From positions 16,271,674 through 16,335,673 of the forward strand of contig JAVTVX010000002.1 in the NCBI GenBank assembly GCA_033439265.1: DNA of 64,000 nucleotides. The letters run 5' to 3'. Both the position numbers and the translations under genes were made by a program. Numbering within the stretch: position 1 is the first letter of the stretch; the number at the start of each line of letters is the position of its first letter. The notes beneath the pieces were generated by a model. It did not search any database. It was not told the origin of the DNA and saw only the letters and a program-made list of their open reading frames with translations. Of this stretch, positions 13,259 to 25,540 are shown piece after piece. The DNA comes from Dillenia suffruticosa (taxonomy: Eukaryota > Streptophyta > Magnoliopsida > Dilleniales > Dilleniaceae).

Positions 13259-14769
13259 GTATAGCCTTGCTTGTACCTGCGAAACAAGTCCTCAGTCTTG
13301 GCATTCCTAAAGGCACAACACCCAATCAAATAAACCCATATTAGTGCAACTAGTGTTATGAGCAATATTATGTCAGCCCTTCTCCATTCCCTCTTCAAAT
13401 TTGCTAGCAATCCAGCCTTGCATGAATTGCATGAATAGCAAAGCTGTGTTTGCTCATTGCTCCACTGCAGGCAATCCATGTCCGCCGCATTGTTTATCGG
13501 GCTGATCCAGTTAGTAGGGTTGATGAAAGTGTATCCACATGCTGTGGGGGGCTTACAACATCCGGACTGTAGAGAAAGAAAAAATTGTAAAGGAAAAGAT
13601 GAAGAATAAGTCGCAGAAAAGAAGGTGCAGGTCCACCTTGACACATGCTCGACGAATATTGTCATTCCCTAAGTTGTGTTATGGCTTTTTATTCGTTGCT
13701 TAACAACAACCCTCATATTTAGAGGGATATTATTCCTTTGGAACAATTGAGTGATTTCAAGAGAATTCAGTACTTTAAAGATTTATACGCCCAAACTATC
13801 CTTGTAATCATATATATATTCAATTCAGATATATATATATATATATAACAAATAATATTTGTCATGGGTGTTAATCTTTGAAAAAAAAATTCTTTTTATA
13901 CAACTTTCATACTCTAAATTACTTTTTATTTTTAATGGTTATGGAATATATGAATTATAAAAGTTTTTGGAAAATTTTTTCATATCGATTGCATTTTCTG
14001 TGTAAGTGTGAGAGATTAAAAGGAAACTAGACGAGTAGATGCTTTTTATGAGGCGGGGAAGTTGAAAAGAGCAAACTTGGAAGCCGGAGAAGAAAAGAAA
14101 TCTATGATTGTTCGCTACATTTCCCATATTTTCCTTTTTTAGTTTTTAGAAACAAGATTGAATGTGTTTGATACTAGGGTTTGCAATCCAAAACTGTCAT
14201 CTTTCTAGCCAAACCAAAAAGCATGAAAGAGATTATAGGGAAGCAAAACGGGGAAAAAAAAAAAGGCTCACTTGTAAGGGCGTTATATGAGCGTTGAAAA
14301 AATCCATAGCATTGCGGTAGGTCTGATTAAGCTCCGCACACATACTAGTGGAGCTAAGGCAAGCCTTGATCCTATCCCACTTATAAGAACTCCTAACCCT
14401 TCTTTTAAGCCATCCAGAGTAGTCATCAAGCCGATACTCCAAGTAAGCACGGCTGGGTGCAAGGTGACCTGACCCATTAATGGTGACCATATAGATGAAA
14501 ACCACAAGAACTCCTAGCAATATAATGAGGACAAGCATGGCAATAAGGTAGAAGATGAGGAGCCAGGACACACGCCAAAACCCTCCGATGAAGCCTGCTA
14601 GTGCCACAACTAGGATCAAGATGCCTATGATTATGACAGGCCATTGCAGGATCTTGACACACGAGTTGTCTGATTCGGTTGCTAGCCATATCCCTGCTCC
14701 TATTATTGGGATTGAAAGTAGCATTGCTACAAAGTTTATGGCTCCTATCACATTGTTGCTTAGAGCCAT
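13255..14769 (-). CDS. Tetraspanin (TET8/TET9-like), 2 exons
   Basis: Tetraspanins are four-pass membrane proteins that organise membrane microdomains; plant TET8/TET9 types are found on plasma membrane and extracellular vesicles. Exon 1 is 14272-14769 and exon 2 is 13255-13566. The intron 13567-14271 begins GTGAGC and ends CTACAG, phase 0. The joined product is 269 aa, close to the roughly 270 aa usual for the family. Hydrophobic segments lie near residues 7-29, 43-66, 70-95 and close to the C-terminus. The large extracellular loop carries the plant GCCKPP signature at the start of exon 2 plus further cysteines. The start MALSNN at 14769 is chosen because it puts the first membrane helix at the N-terminus; the open frame continues upstream to 14961 but that part looks like leader. 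The leader holds a short GA run (14931-14942) and a poly-C run. The family is certain; assignment to TET8/9 is from remembered similarity. Confidence 0.92.
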
Positions 14770-15231
14770 AGGGTGTTGATTTTTGGGAGGATGGAAATAT
14801 TCGAGAGATGTTCTAGATTTCCCCCCCCCCCTCAAGTTTTTATGCTGATTTGTGTGAGAGAAGGTGTTGAAACGGGGACGGGTTGTGAGAGACCAAGTTT
14901 GGACAGAGGTGAAGAAAAATGGGTACCTGGAGAGAGAGAGAGAAGCTTTGCTGTCCAACACGAGAGCACACTCTTTTGTTCCTTACCTTGGATTGGATCC
15001 ACAAAAAGCTAAATAAAGATAACAATAATTAAATTAAAATCCTATTTTCATCCGTCTCTTCAACCACACATTAATAAATAACCAACCTTTTTCGAAAGAA
15101 AAGAAAAATAATGAAGATTTTCAAGTCTTATGTTCTGAGGCCTTGAGCCTGACAATGTCATTCTTGGTTATTTGCTATTCTGGTTCAAGAAAGTTTGCTA
15201 TCTTTGGAAAACATTTTGGACATTGTGGAGG

Positions 15232-15256
15232 TTTTTTTTTTTTTTTTTTTTTTTTT
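15232..15256. repeat. Poly-T tract
   Basis: Twenty-five T on the plus strand; possibly the poly-A tail of a minus-strand retroposon, but no body was recognised. Confidence 0.85.
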
Positions 15257-15713
15257 AAATAAAACATATACATTTTATAATTACATTAAATTTGATAAAA
15301 TTCGATTCCAGTTATGTTAGACACTTAACAGATAAAAAGTCTCCCGATACTTGTGTTAACTATACATAAAATTCGAATTTAAAATTTTATTTAAGAGTAA
15401 AAGTGTCCGATACCGGACCAACCAGGCATTGGTGGACATTTTGGAGGGGATTATTTGTTTCCATTAACGCTCTGAAGAGTTTTCTACTTTAATCGAGTCT
15501 TTTGTTGTTACAAGAGATCACGACACTTTTATCATAATTTAGCGTAAGCAATGTTATATTAGTGATAAACAATATCTCCTAATGAAATTCCATGTGGACC
15601 TATTGCATACGAATCGGTAAACTTTGATTAAATTGATTTACACCAAAGTCTAGGGCAGCCCCAGCCCCCACAACCGTTTCTCAGCATGGGACTTAAGCCT
15701 TCTAGGTGGATCC

Positions 15714-16013
15714 TGAAATGACTATGATTAGTAGTTAATTATAGTTAGAAATATTAGTTAATAGTTAATATATTAGTTGGTAGTTAATAGAAATAATTAA
15801 ATAGTTAGTAAAAATAGTATAAATAGGAATGTAATGATATGTATTGGTATGGAATTGGATGAAAATCAAATGTAATCTCTCTTTCTCTCTTGTATTTACC
15901 CTCTCTCTTTCTCTATAGTCTTTCTCTCTCTATCTCTATCTCTTAATTCTCTTTCTTTCTCTCTCTCTTTCTATCTCTCTATACATTTTCCCTCTCTAAA
16001 GAGGATTATAACA
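15714..16013 (+). repeat. Left LTR
   Basis: This 300-bp repeat begins TGAAATGACTATG and ends TATAACA. Short TAGTTAGTAGTTAAT-type repeats fill its first 120 bp, then a TATAAATAG-like promoter motif (15827-15835 region), then a CT-rich tract. It matches the right LTR along its length with scattered differences. Confidence 0.87.
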
Positions 16014-16016
16014 AAT

Positions 16017-16028
16017 TGGTATCAGAGC
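16017..16028 (+). other. tRNA-iMet primer-binding site
   Basis: TGGTATCAGAGC is complementary to the 3' end of plant initiator tRNA-Met and lies 3 bp inside the left LTR, where reverse transcription would begin. Confidence 0.85.
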
Positions 16029-16058
16029 TTTACAATTCTTGGACGTGTGAAAAAATTG

Positions 16059-16625
16059 ATGGCAGAAGACACTCAACAGAAGGTAATTGATGATCGATTC
16101 AGGAAAATTGAAACCAGATTACAGAAAATGGTAAATGAAGTTAGAAAGCAACACCTTCAATTCAATAAATAAATGGAAGAATTCCGCCAAAATCTACATG
16201 AGCAAAATCCGAAATGGGAGTCGATCTTGAGCAATATGGACTCTCGAATCAATGCTTTATCATTGAAAATTGATATCGATGAAGATACGAAAACTTTTGT
16301 GGAAAAGGAGCAAGAAAATGAAAAGAAATTGGAAAACAATGAAATAACTCAAGTGACAAATGAAACAATATCAACACATATGGAAGAACAAACAAGATTT
16401 CAATTGTCCAAGAAAGAAGTTCTTGATTGTGGATATCTGTCAAACTCTCCAAAGATTGAATTTCCATTAATCGTTAAGAAAAATCATTCACCAAAAAGAA
16501 ATTCAAGAAATGTCTCTATCAAACTCTCTCATTTCTATTTTTCTCTCACTATTTTTCATATAACTCAAATTATATCGATTATTCGATTTCATTATCTTAT
16601 CTTTCAATACAAATACAAACCATGA
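16059..16625 (+). pseudogene. gag-like remnant with one in-frame stop
   Basis: The frame opens at ATG 16059 (MAEDTQQKVID) and is interrupted by TAA at 16170-16172 after 37 codons. It resumes immediately in the same frame (MEEFRQNLHEQ) for about 150 more codons. The product is charged, Lys/Glu-rich and probably coiled-coil, like N-terminal parts of plant retrotransposon Gag proteins. No zinc knuckle, protease or reverse transcriptase is present. Assignment is by position between PBS and polypurine tract. Confidence 0.65.
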
Positions 16626-16690
16626 TTCAAAATTCATGAATTTAAATTCAATTCTTGATTTTTCCATCATTGAATATAATAATATTCTCA

Positions 16691-16700
16691 AGAGGGGAAG
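16691..16700 (+). other. Polypurine tract of LTR element
   Basis: AGAGGGGAAG lies three bases before the right LTR start, the expected site for plus-strand priming. Confidence 0.7.
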
Positions 16701-16703
16701 TAT

Positions 16704-16988
16704 TGTAATGACTATAGTTAGTAGTTAATCATAGTTAGAAATATTAGTTAGTAGTTAATACATTAGTTAGTAGTTAATAAAAATGGTTAAATAGTTAGTA
16801 TAAATAGAAATACAATGACATGTATTGATATGGAATTGGATGAAAATCAGATGTAATATCTCTTTTCTTCTTATATTCTCCCTCTCTTTTTCTCTATAGT
16901 CTTTCTCTCTCTATCTTTTAGTTCTCTTTCTTTTTCTCTCTTTCTATCTCTCTCTATACATTTTCCCTCTATAAAGAAGATCGTAACA
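16704..16988 (+). repeat. Right LTR
   Basis: This 285-bp repeat begins TGTAATGACTATAG and ends CGTAACA. It is similar to the left LTR but carries several substitutions and small deletions in the CT-rich part, so the insertion is not very recent. Confidence 0.87.
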
Positions 16989-18131
16989 TATCCTTCAAGA
17001 CCTTGCCGCCCAGTTTTAGGTTGAAAGGTCCATTAGCGCACTTGTTTCCTTATTTTTACTAATCTTCTTAAATTCCGCTTATAATATGTCAATTAAATGT
17101 AAAAAGGATAGATTAATATAACATGTGAAGTTTCGTAATCAAGCATCAAATTTCTGTATTATAAAAGCTACTAAAATTTCTGTATTATACTAAGGCTGAC
17201 GGTGATGGTCGATGCTCTTGAGAGTTTCTTTTATGAAAGCAATCTGGAGTTATAACAACGATTCTTATTTATTTAATTTTTTTATATTATACTGATCGAT
17301 ATTTAGATATATATTTAAACTATTTGAGTTTGAACATTTATCTGATTTATTTTATAAAATAATTTTTCTAATATAATTTTTTCTATTTTTAAATTTTGAA
17401 TTTAAAAATTAATTAAAAAATCTAATATTCTTACTTATTAAACTGTTTATTAGTTGATTTGTACAAATATTATCCTTATCATGTATGATAAATTCACGTA
17501 TATGTGAGAAAAATTAAATCCGCTTCTTTTGAAGAAAATCATTAAACTAGCTAATGGTTTAAAATGGGTTGATATATTTTTTTATCATTGGTGTATTATC
17601 ATTGAATTATGACAATGATTGTGATTTATTATTTTCTATTGTATAATTTTAAGTTTATAAAATTTTTATTGAATTAGAAAAAGAAAAACCCAAGTGGTAA
17701 TGTGAGAAAAATTAGCTTATTCTTTGTCACAAAATCATTTTAACTGGCCAATGGTCCAGAGATTAATGTGAAGGCAAACAATCAAAGAATAGATTTTGAT
17801 ATTCATTAAATTAAATGGAGAAAATTAATAAATACCCAACAAATAAAACAACTCCGACCATTTAATGGTTTTGAATTACAAAGCAATTAATTTATTTCGC
17901 ACCAAATGAAATTTTGAGGCAAAATAAGATTAATCAAATATATATAAATGTTTCCCCCATTTAATCGCAATACATATTATCTTTTATTTTCCAAACATTA
18001 TCCTCAAGAATACCCCAATTTTACTAATATCATAAAAATCCAGTCTTCGGAATGACCATTATACCCCTCAAAAAATTCAAGAGCACAAATTGCATTTTGC
18101 AGAGGAAGCGGGCGAAACCGAGCAAGCCACG
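16989..18131. other. Intergenic, RRM gene promoter side
   Basis: AT-rich without recognisable coding sequence; the last 150 bp should contain the leader of the RRM gene. Confidence 0.55.
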
Positions 18132-21100
18132 ATGGCGGCGGTGGAAGCAATACCACATTCACTCTTCTTCCTATCACGTTTTTGCACGAAACCCCTTTCA
18201 ATCCCAAAACGATTCTCGTGCCTAAAACCCCATAGTTCTTCTTTAACCCAAACCCTATCTCTGACATTCCCATTTTCCACTCCCCCCACGGTTGTTAGCC
18301 CTAGAAAATTGACCCTCAGATTCTGCTCCGCAGTACAGGAAGTAGCAGTAGAAGAGAAAAATGGGGAAACCCAGTTGGAAAATCAAAGAACAAAGCTTTT
18401 TGTGCTGAATTTGCCGTGGTCTCTCACTGCTTCTGATATCAAGGATCTGTTCAACCAATGTGGGACTGTTACTGATGTTGAGGTCTGCTTTTTGTGTTTT
18501 CTGGGGGTGGTTTTTTGTTTTTTGTTTTGTTTGTTTTGTTTTATGTTTTTTTTTTTTAAAAGATTATTGTTCTTTTAATGGAATTTGGATTGTGGGTTTG
18601 GCAGATAATAAAGCGGAAAGATGGGACGAGCAGAGGATATGCTTTTGTGACAATGAGTTCTGCGGAAGAGGCTCAAGAAGCAATCGATAAGTTTGATTCT
18701 TCTGTGAGTTTCTCTCAGCCTTATTAGTTTGCGCCACATTTGCATTTCCTTTTTGTTTTCTTGAATGGAAATTCCTAACATAGAACACTTGAATCTAAGT
18801 TTGATGCATTGTGAAAACTGAAACCGAGTAGAACTGAGTGTGATTGATGCTTTTACCCACTAAATGATCTGTTTTTATTGAATTCATATAGTTTGTAAGC
18901 GTGATTAATGCCATACACTTAACTATCAACACACTGATTACATCATTTTAATCATAGACATGGTTGCACAATTATGGTTATAGTTGTGCGTTGAGGCTAG
19001 AATTTTGATATCTGCTGTATGGATATGAAGCGGTATTTGTGGAATGAAGTCTATGCGATTTCAATCCTTTTCAAAGATTGTCTAACTTATTATTCTGAAA
19101 TGAGTTGGGGAATTTTTGTAGCTGATGTATTGATAACGGAAAATCATTTTTTCTTCGTGCAAAATAATTTGTGGTAACAAACTCAGAAGTGAGCCAATGA
19201 GAATTTGATCTTTAGGCCTCAGCTGCTACTATCATCATGTTTCATCTCATGTTGATCATTTTTGCAGTACCAGAAAGTAGAAGTCTCTAACTGGCATATG
19301 TGGGAATATGGACTGCATAGCTTGCCATAACAAAATACACTTCACTAATCATTATTAAGAAGCTTTGGCATTGAGACACAAACATCCTGCAAATCTTTGT
19401 ATGTTTATGACAAGTATACTGCAAATCTCTTCAGGTTCTATTATGGTTTTTCTTTTCTTCTTTTCTTCTTTTCTTCTCTTCTTCTCTTCTTTTATTATCT
19501 TTTTGGTTCTCATGTTTTTCTTGCCATCTTTCCGCATCCATTTGGGGTTTGAATAATTGATCTTTGACATTGGTATAAATTAGCATTTTCTTGTCTTACT
19601 CTTTTTGGAGATAAACTCTTAAAGTTGAACCTATGATGCAGGAAGTGTCAGGTAGGATCATAAGGGTAGAGTTTGCAAAGAGATTCAAAAGACCTTCTCC
19701 CCCACCTCCAGCACGTCCAATTAGTGGAGAGACACGCCATAAGCTTTATGTCTCAAATCTTGCATGGAAAGCAAGGTCTAGCCATCTAAGAGAACTTTTC
19801 TCTACAAGTTTTAAACCAGTATCTACTAGAGTTGTCTTTGATAGCCCTTCAGGTCGATCTGCTGGCTATGGTTTTGTCTCGTTTACCACAAAGGAGGAAG
19901 CAGAGGCTGCACTTTCTGCCTTAGATGGGAAGGTATCACATACTAATCTGTTATTTCACTTGTTCTCTTTCTTTTCACTTTTGTTAGTGAATTCAGAAGA
20001 TTTTCTTCTACTGGATCTGCATGGTTTTTTTGAATTGCTACAAGGATACAAAAATCCTTATTGAAAGGATTTTCTGTGCAATAGCCTAATTTGAACCCTT
20101 CTGAAAACTCTAGGAGGTTGTGGAACACGATATGTTAACTTTTAATTTAACTACTGATATAGCATTCTGTAAAGGGTAAGGGCCTATGATGTAGTGGACC
20201 CAACTTGAGCTGAGCCCAATTTGAAACTTTTAAAGATGAAAAATGAGGTGCTAGAAGATGATGAAATTGTGAACTGAATAAGCAAAGAAGCTGGCAGCAT
20301 TATTCTCCTAGGCCATTGATTCTATTCCACACAAAGGGGAAGAAGAATTATTACTTGGATTCAATATCTTAGAAAATTTTGATATATCTCACTTCACAAA
20401 TATTTGTTATGAATAGTGCCGAAATCTATTTTAATAAGTTAGATCTTGTCATTGTTAATTCTAAATAGGCAAAAAGGAAGAGCTCATGGGTTCCCAAACT
20501 TGAAGCAAAATATATTGACATACTGTTAGAGAGTAGATATAAGTTCGGACATGGGAAATGCACAGCTGAATAAAATATTTAGATCATCATCGAGTTATTA
20601 TTTTGCTGCTTTGAATTGTTTGTGTTGCCTTGGTTGTAAGGAACAAAGGAGTAATGGCTATTTCTTAGAACTGTTGCTTTAACATGCCAAATGCTAGTAG
20701 CACTAAAAGCAAAAAAAGAAAGGAGAGAGAGATAGAGAGAGAGAGAGAGCAGGAAACTGTACTAAACCTCTTAGCACTTGCCATTTGGCATGTTCGTCCT
20801 GAAGGAGGGATTGGAGGAAGGAGAGATAAAAGGGGAGGAACGAGTGATTTCTGCGCTTGGTAGGAAGGGAAGATCGAAGGAGGGGAACCCCAACTACCTT
20901 CCTTCCTACCATGTTTGCGGTCCTTCCAAAATGGAACAAATTACATGTTTTCCTTCCTTCCAAACTTTTTTTTTCTCATTTCTTATTTCCTTCCTTATGG
21001 ACCAAACTATGAGAAGGAAATATTATTTTTCTTTCCTTCCTTCCCCTCTTCCTTTCTCTCACTCTTTCCCTTCCTTCCTATTTCCAGCCCTCTAAGCAGC

Positions 21101-21640
21101 ATTGCTCTGACAGAGACAGTTTCATCCATTCAGCTGAGTGCACACATGTTTCCTGTGTTTTGAAAAAAACCTGAAACTTATTCATTATGAATGCTAATCT
21201 TTAGTAATTTTAATACACCATACACTTCAGGGTTTTATCTTTCATGCATTGTAGCTATGTTATAATATCTTAAGAAGTTTAGTGTGCATGACCCATTTGT
21301 CCGTGCACCACTCAGTTATGTTATAATATCAAGTATGTGTAGGAGTGTGGGAGTAAGAGAGAGCACACGTCACATGCTCAGCATTTGTTCAGGACATCAG
21401 ATGAGCATATGCATGTTTATTGTTGACGTACCTTATGTTCAAAAGCTCTTGATGTTGTATGCTTCCAAATTTGCTGTTTCAACCTTTACTTTGTCAACTA
21501 GAATTGAAGAATTGGACCTTGTAATGCAGGAATTAATGGGCCGACCACTTCGTTTGAAATTCAGTGAAAAGAACAATGGTAAATCTGATGGAGAAGTAGC
21601 GGGAGATGCTTTAGAAGAACAACCTAAGGAGTCAACTTAA
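18132..21640 (+). CDS. Plastid-type RNA-binding protein with two RRMs, 4 exons
   Basis: The product probably binds chloroplast transcripts and resembles Arabidopsis At2g35410, a cpRNP-like protein (from memory). Exons are 18132-18482, 18605-18703, 19642-19932 and 21530-21640, all joined in phase 0 with GT..AG introns, giving 283 aa. Residues 1-80 are rich in Ser, Pro and Arg with few acidic residues, like a plastid transit peptide. RRM1 (about 88-166) has RNP2 LFVLNL and RNP1 RGYAFVTM, the latter encoded by the 99-bp exon 2. RRM2 (about 183-259) has RNP2 LYVSNL and RNP1 AGYGFVSF. A proline-rich linker separates them, and an acidic tail follows. An in-frame ATG at 18090 is possible, but 18132 gives the better transit peptide. 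Intron 3 (19933-21529) contains a long purine/pyrimidine-skewed tract. Function and location are inferred from family. Confidence 0.9.
20790..21090. repeat. Purine tract followed by pyrimidine tract in RRM intron 3
   Basis: The plus strand is purine-rich (GGAAGG, GGGGAGG) to about 20890, then rich in CCTTCC and CTTTCC units to 21085, all within the intron. The two parts are roughly complementary and could fold. Confidence 0.6.
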
Positions 21641-23870
21641 TGGCATTCCTTTTCTGGGGATGGTTTAGATAGGGCTGTCGTGATGTTAAATGATGGGGGC
21701 GCTGGTAGGCATTCTATGCAATCTGTACAATTTTTTTTTCTCACTTTTGAATTATGGGCCTTCATTTGAAGCTTACTTATCTTATACCAACTTCATACAT
21801 GCAAACTTGTATATTGTTGGAAATGAAAGAAATCATTTTATTACCATGCATATGATTTCTCTTTCATTTTGTTGTGAGGATAGCACTGTCACATATTCAT
21901 AATTTTTGTCAGCAGTACATCTCTTAATTTTATTTGCAGCATCTATATTTGAACCCCTTTACTCATTGCTATTAACCAGATGTTCCTTATTAAATGTTTT
22001 TGCATGACAAGTCACAAATTTGTGTTTTCTAAGATCAGCAATTGGATTTAGTTTGGTTTGGAGTGATTTGGAGAAAAGGGTGATGAGGGGAGAGAAAGAC
22101 ACAAAAACCCCTCTCCTTCCCCTTCTCTTCCTTCTAATCAATTATATTGGGTTTATGATGTTCCTAATTTTTTTTTTCTTTTTGGCAGAACAGGTTCATG
22201 AAGTTTATTATAGTGTTCTGTTAAACATCTTCTCCTTTTGGCCTGTAGCATTTTATAGTGTCCGATTATTTAACTTCCCTTTTTGCCTTAGCAGAAATAG
22301 TACTTAATTTAGGCTAAAACACTCAGCCAGTGACAATGCCTGTATCTTTGGCAACCCCTGATGTAGCTTTTATACTCACCGGAGAGAGGAAGCATGGATA
22401 TAGATCAGACATGTGGGATTTGCTCTTGCATGTGAGGCTTCAACAATGATGTGCCATTTTGCTGTTTTGTGAGAAGTACCTTTCCTTGATCTTGGCCAAA
22501 AGGCCGAGAAAGGTATAGAACCTTTCCAAACCAGTGAGAATGTAGTCATGGGCATTTTCTTTTAAGTTCTATGTCTTTGATTAAATTACAGCTGGTTCTT
22601 TAGAATGGTCATTAGTGACATATTTCTGCTGAAGCTTGATATGAAAACGGCCGTGCCCCTTATGTGGAGAAGTTGCCCATGACCCCTTAAAATTTATGAT
22701 GTTTGCTGGACAAATTTTCCCGTATTAAACAAAAAATTTAAAATTACTGCAAAAGATCTAATTATGATGTACATATGCACATGTATTTGTAGGTTTACAC
22801 CCTTTTTTTCACATATACTAACTGCCTGTTGATCCAAAGTATAGGACGTAGATGTTTAAAATGTGTGTAAGAAAGATGGAGACTGCACCTGAAATGCATT
22901 TTATGTCTGCCCTTTAACCATGCAAATATGTAAGCATCTGGAGTTTTTGCAGTTTCCCTGCATTAATAAGTAGGACATGCAAAACAAGAGTTCAGCTTCT
23001 TTGACATTTTGTTTCTTGTTTTTGGAGGCATTTTGTACAATGGTGCACAAGAATGAGTCTTCCAAATGTCTACAATATTTATGGCCTCAAGGTATATCCT
23101 TAGAAATATTAACAGGGTTAAAACCATATTCTGAAAGACATAATCTTTTGTGGTTTATTTCTTGTGTTACAGGAGGCTGAACTTATAAGGTTATCACCAC
23201 TGTGAGAAGAGTTTGAACACACTCAAATGTGATGAGGACAGAGAATATTATTGTTAGAAAACACCTGAAACTCATGAATGGAAGCCTAAAATGATTCTGA
23301 ATCTTCATATAAACCAGTACCTGACTTCTTATTTAATTTTTTGAGGTCGAATCTCACATCTTTCTTATTTTTACTTGGTATACTACGAGGCTTTGTACTG
23401 GTCATCATTCAATTTCTTTCTTTCTGTGCACTTTGTCTTTTCGGAATCATCTACCATAATAATTTAAGCACCAGTGAGTTATGCAGAAGTCCATTGAATG
23501 TCGTGTGACCTCTGTAATTGTTGAGTTTTGACCCCCCCCAAAAAAAAGGAGACTCTATAATTGTTGAAGTTTTATCCATTCAAATGTAACTAAAAAAAAT
23601 TTTATCCATTCAAATTGTGTTATTTGCAGTTTGTTGAAAAGTCTGTCTAACCACCATGCAGCTCAGTCAGTTTTGCTCTAGAGCCTCAAAAGAATCCGAT
23701 TGCCGTGAAAACAGAGTACGTTTAACAAGTTTTCTGTTTGCATTTTGTGATTCTTTCTCTCTGTCTTTTGCAATTTGTGTATTGTTGGGTAAGTGGTGAA
23801 CCTTCGTACCCCTGCTACAATTTAATCAAAAATCAAAATGTGGTCTTGTGGATAATCTTTTTTAAAACCA

Positions 23871-23893
23871 GAGAGAGAGAGAGAGAGAGAGAG
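23871..23893. repeat. (GA)n microsatellite
   Basis: About eleven GA units, downstream of the RRM gene. Confidence 0.95.
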
Positions 23894-25492
23894 GAGTATC
23901 TTTCCTTCTAGGTCTGGTTCATATACATCTAAGTCTATGGCTTTTGTTGGGTCACATAATTGAGTTTTTGAACACATGGCTGCAAATACATTATATTTAT
24001 CTTTCTGTAATATTCTTTTGGCATGTAGCTTGCGTAAGATTGCAATTGTTCACTTTGTGCTCTAGAAAGCTCAAATGATGGAACATGGTGGGTCACACAT
24101 AACATCAGAATATGTTGATAAGATTTTTGAGTTGCATGACTTTACTACCACTTGTGCCTGAAAAAAGGATTTGTTTGGTGGGGGGAGAACATTTGAATTC
24201 TTTTAACTTGATATTATGCTATTGGTGAGATGGAAGTGCTCCTGATTTTTTTATAGTTGCCGTTTGGTTGTTGCCCATATAAAAAATTATGTCATCATCT
24301 AAAAAGTGTGAATAAATCATCCTAAGAAAGTCGAGATCATTTTTGTTCTATTGTGTTATGTTGTTTTTCTGTATTTGTGAGAGAAATAGACTCAAAAATG
24401 GTCCTTATAATCTGGAAACTCACATGAATGACATCTTTCAACAACTTTATGAGTGATAAATATGGTTGCTGGATGGCCTAATTGAGTCTTTATCCCCATA
24501 TTGTATTGATGTTGATATGAGACATCTGAAATAGATGTTTTAAAGATCTCACTTGATCAACTGCACGGCCTTCTTGTCGTTGTCATTATAAGCATGATTA
24601 AACTTATCAAATTTGATGCAATATGATATCATTTATGAAAGATTGTAGTGTTCTGATGAAAAAAATTATGGCGCATGCGAACTACACCGTTGCACCCCAG
24701 TTTTCAGTACAGATTTGAGCTGCTGATAACATTGAAGGGCAACAATGGGGTCAACCGTGATCTTAAATTCCAGATCCCAGTGGGCTCAAGAATCAGTTTG
24801 TTACTGGCCAAGGAGTCAACCTGAGTAATAAATACCAGATTCATGTGTATGGGCGCAGCTCAGACATGTCAATTTGTGATGCGGGAAAAAATTATTGACC
24901 TACTGCAACTGTTGCTTTTCACCGTCATCATCATCACGATCATTAATCAGATGATCTAGATATTATTCTTCTTTTATTTGAATATGCATTATTTATTACT
25001 TATGCTTTTATATTTTGAAAGATTGAACTATGCAGATCAGAGGATGGGGCACCCAACCTAGGAATACCCATAAAGTGAAAAACTTTTTCAGTCTCCTAGA
25101 ATATGATTTCGCCAGCTAATTGGTTCAAATGTTTGTGAGATTTATAATTATGAGCCCATTCTTTGAGGTTTTCAAAAGTCATTTTAATTTGACCAGAATA
25201 TGTTTGCCTCTAAGTGTACGCTGGAAAGTAACCAAACACAGGCCGGTGGATTTGCAATCCAAGGCGTGGGGTTGGGAAGAAAATGTAGGATTCTTATGGT
25301 CCCAAAAGGAATTATGTGTAAATTGTGTCTTGTATTCTTCATATATGGATTCATCAATGTTTATCTTTTACAGCATGTAAGGCAGGAAATAGGTTAAACT
25401 GCCCCAAAATTTATTTATTAATGAAATATATGTTCACTTTTTTGGAATTTATATATATAAGTAAATATATATGTGTGTATGTATGTATGTAT

Positions 25493-25496
<4 letters not shown>

Positions 25497-25538
<42 letters not shown>
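25497..25538. repeat. (GA)n microsatellite after TATG repeats
   Basis: About twenty AG units directly follow a GTAT repeat (25471-25492): a compound microsatellite. Confidence 0.95.

Positions 25539-25540
<2 letters not shown>

Larger units (their letters stand above)
15714..16988 (+). mobile_element. Complete non-autonomous LTR retrotransposon, 1.27 kb
   Basis: Two similar direct repeats (15714-16013 and 16704-16988) both begin TG and end ACA. The internal part is 690 bp. It starts three bases after the left LTR with TGGTATCAGAGC, the usual primer-binding site for initiator tRNA-Met, and ends with a purine tract AGAGGGGAAG just before the right LTR. Flanks gatcc (15709-15713) and tatcc (16989-16993) look like a 5-bp target duplication with one change. 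There is no room for pol; the only coding remnant is gag-like. Size and content fit TR-GAG/SMART-like miniature elements mobilised in trans. The LTRs carry CT-rich 3' halves. Confidence 0.88.

Noticed and set aside
12746..13264. 172-codon open frame on the plus strand
   Set aside because: It runs through the CATA hairpin and the TTA microsatellite, has no family features and ends over the tetraspanin 3' end; a chance ORF.
14233..14271. Extension of tetraspanin exon 1 to VSLFFFPRFASL
   Set aside because: This is intron sequence after GTGAGC; splicing to 13566 gives the conserved GCCK motif.
20280..20305. GAAGCTGGCAGCATTATTCT resembling miR167
   Set aside because: It differs from the mature miRNA at several positions and no hairpin partner is nearby.
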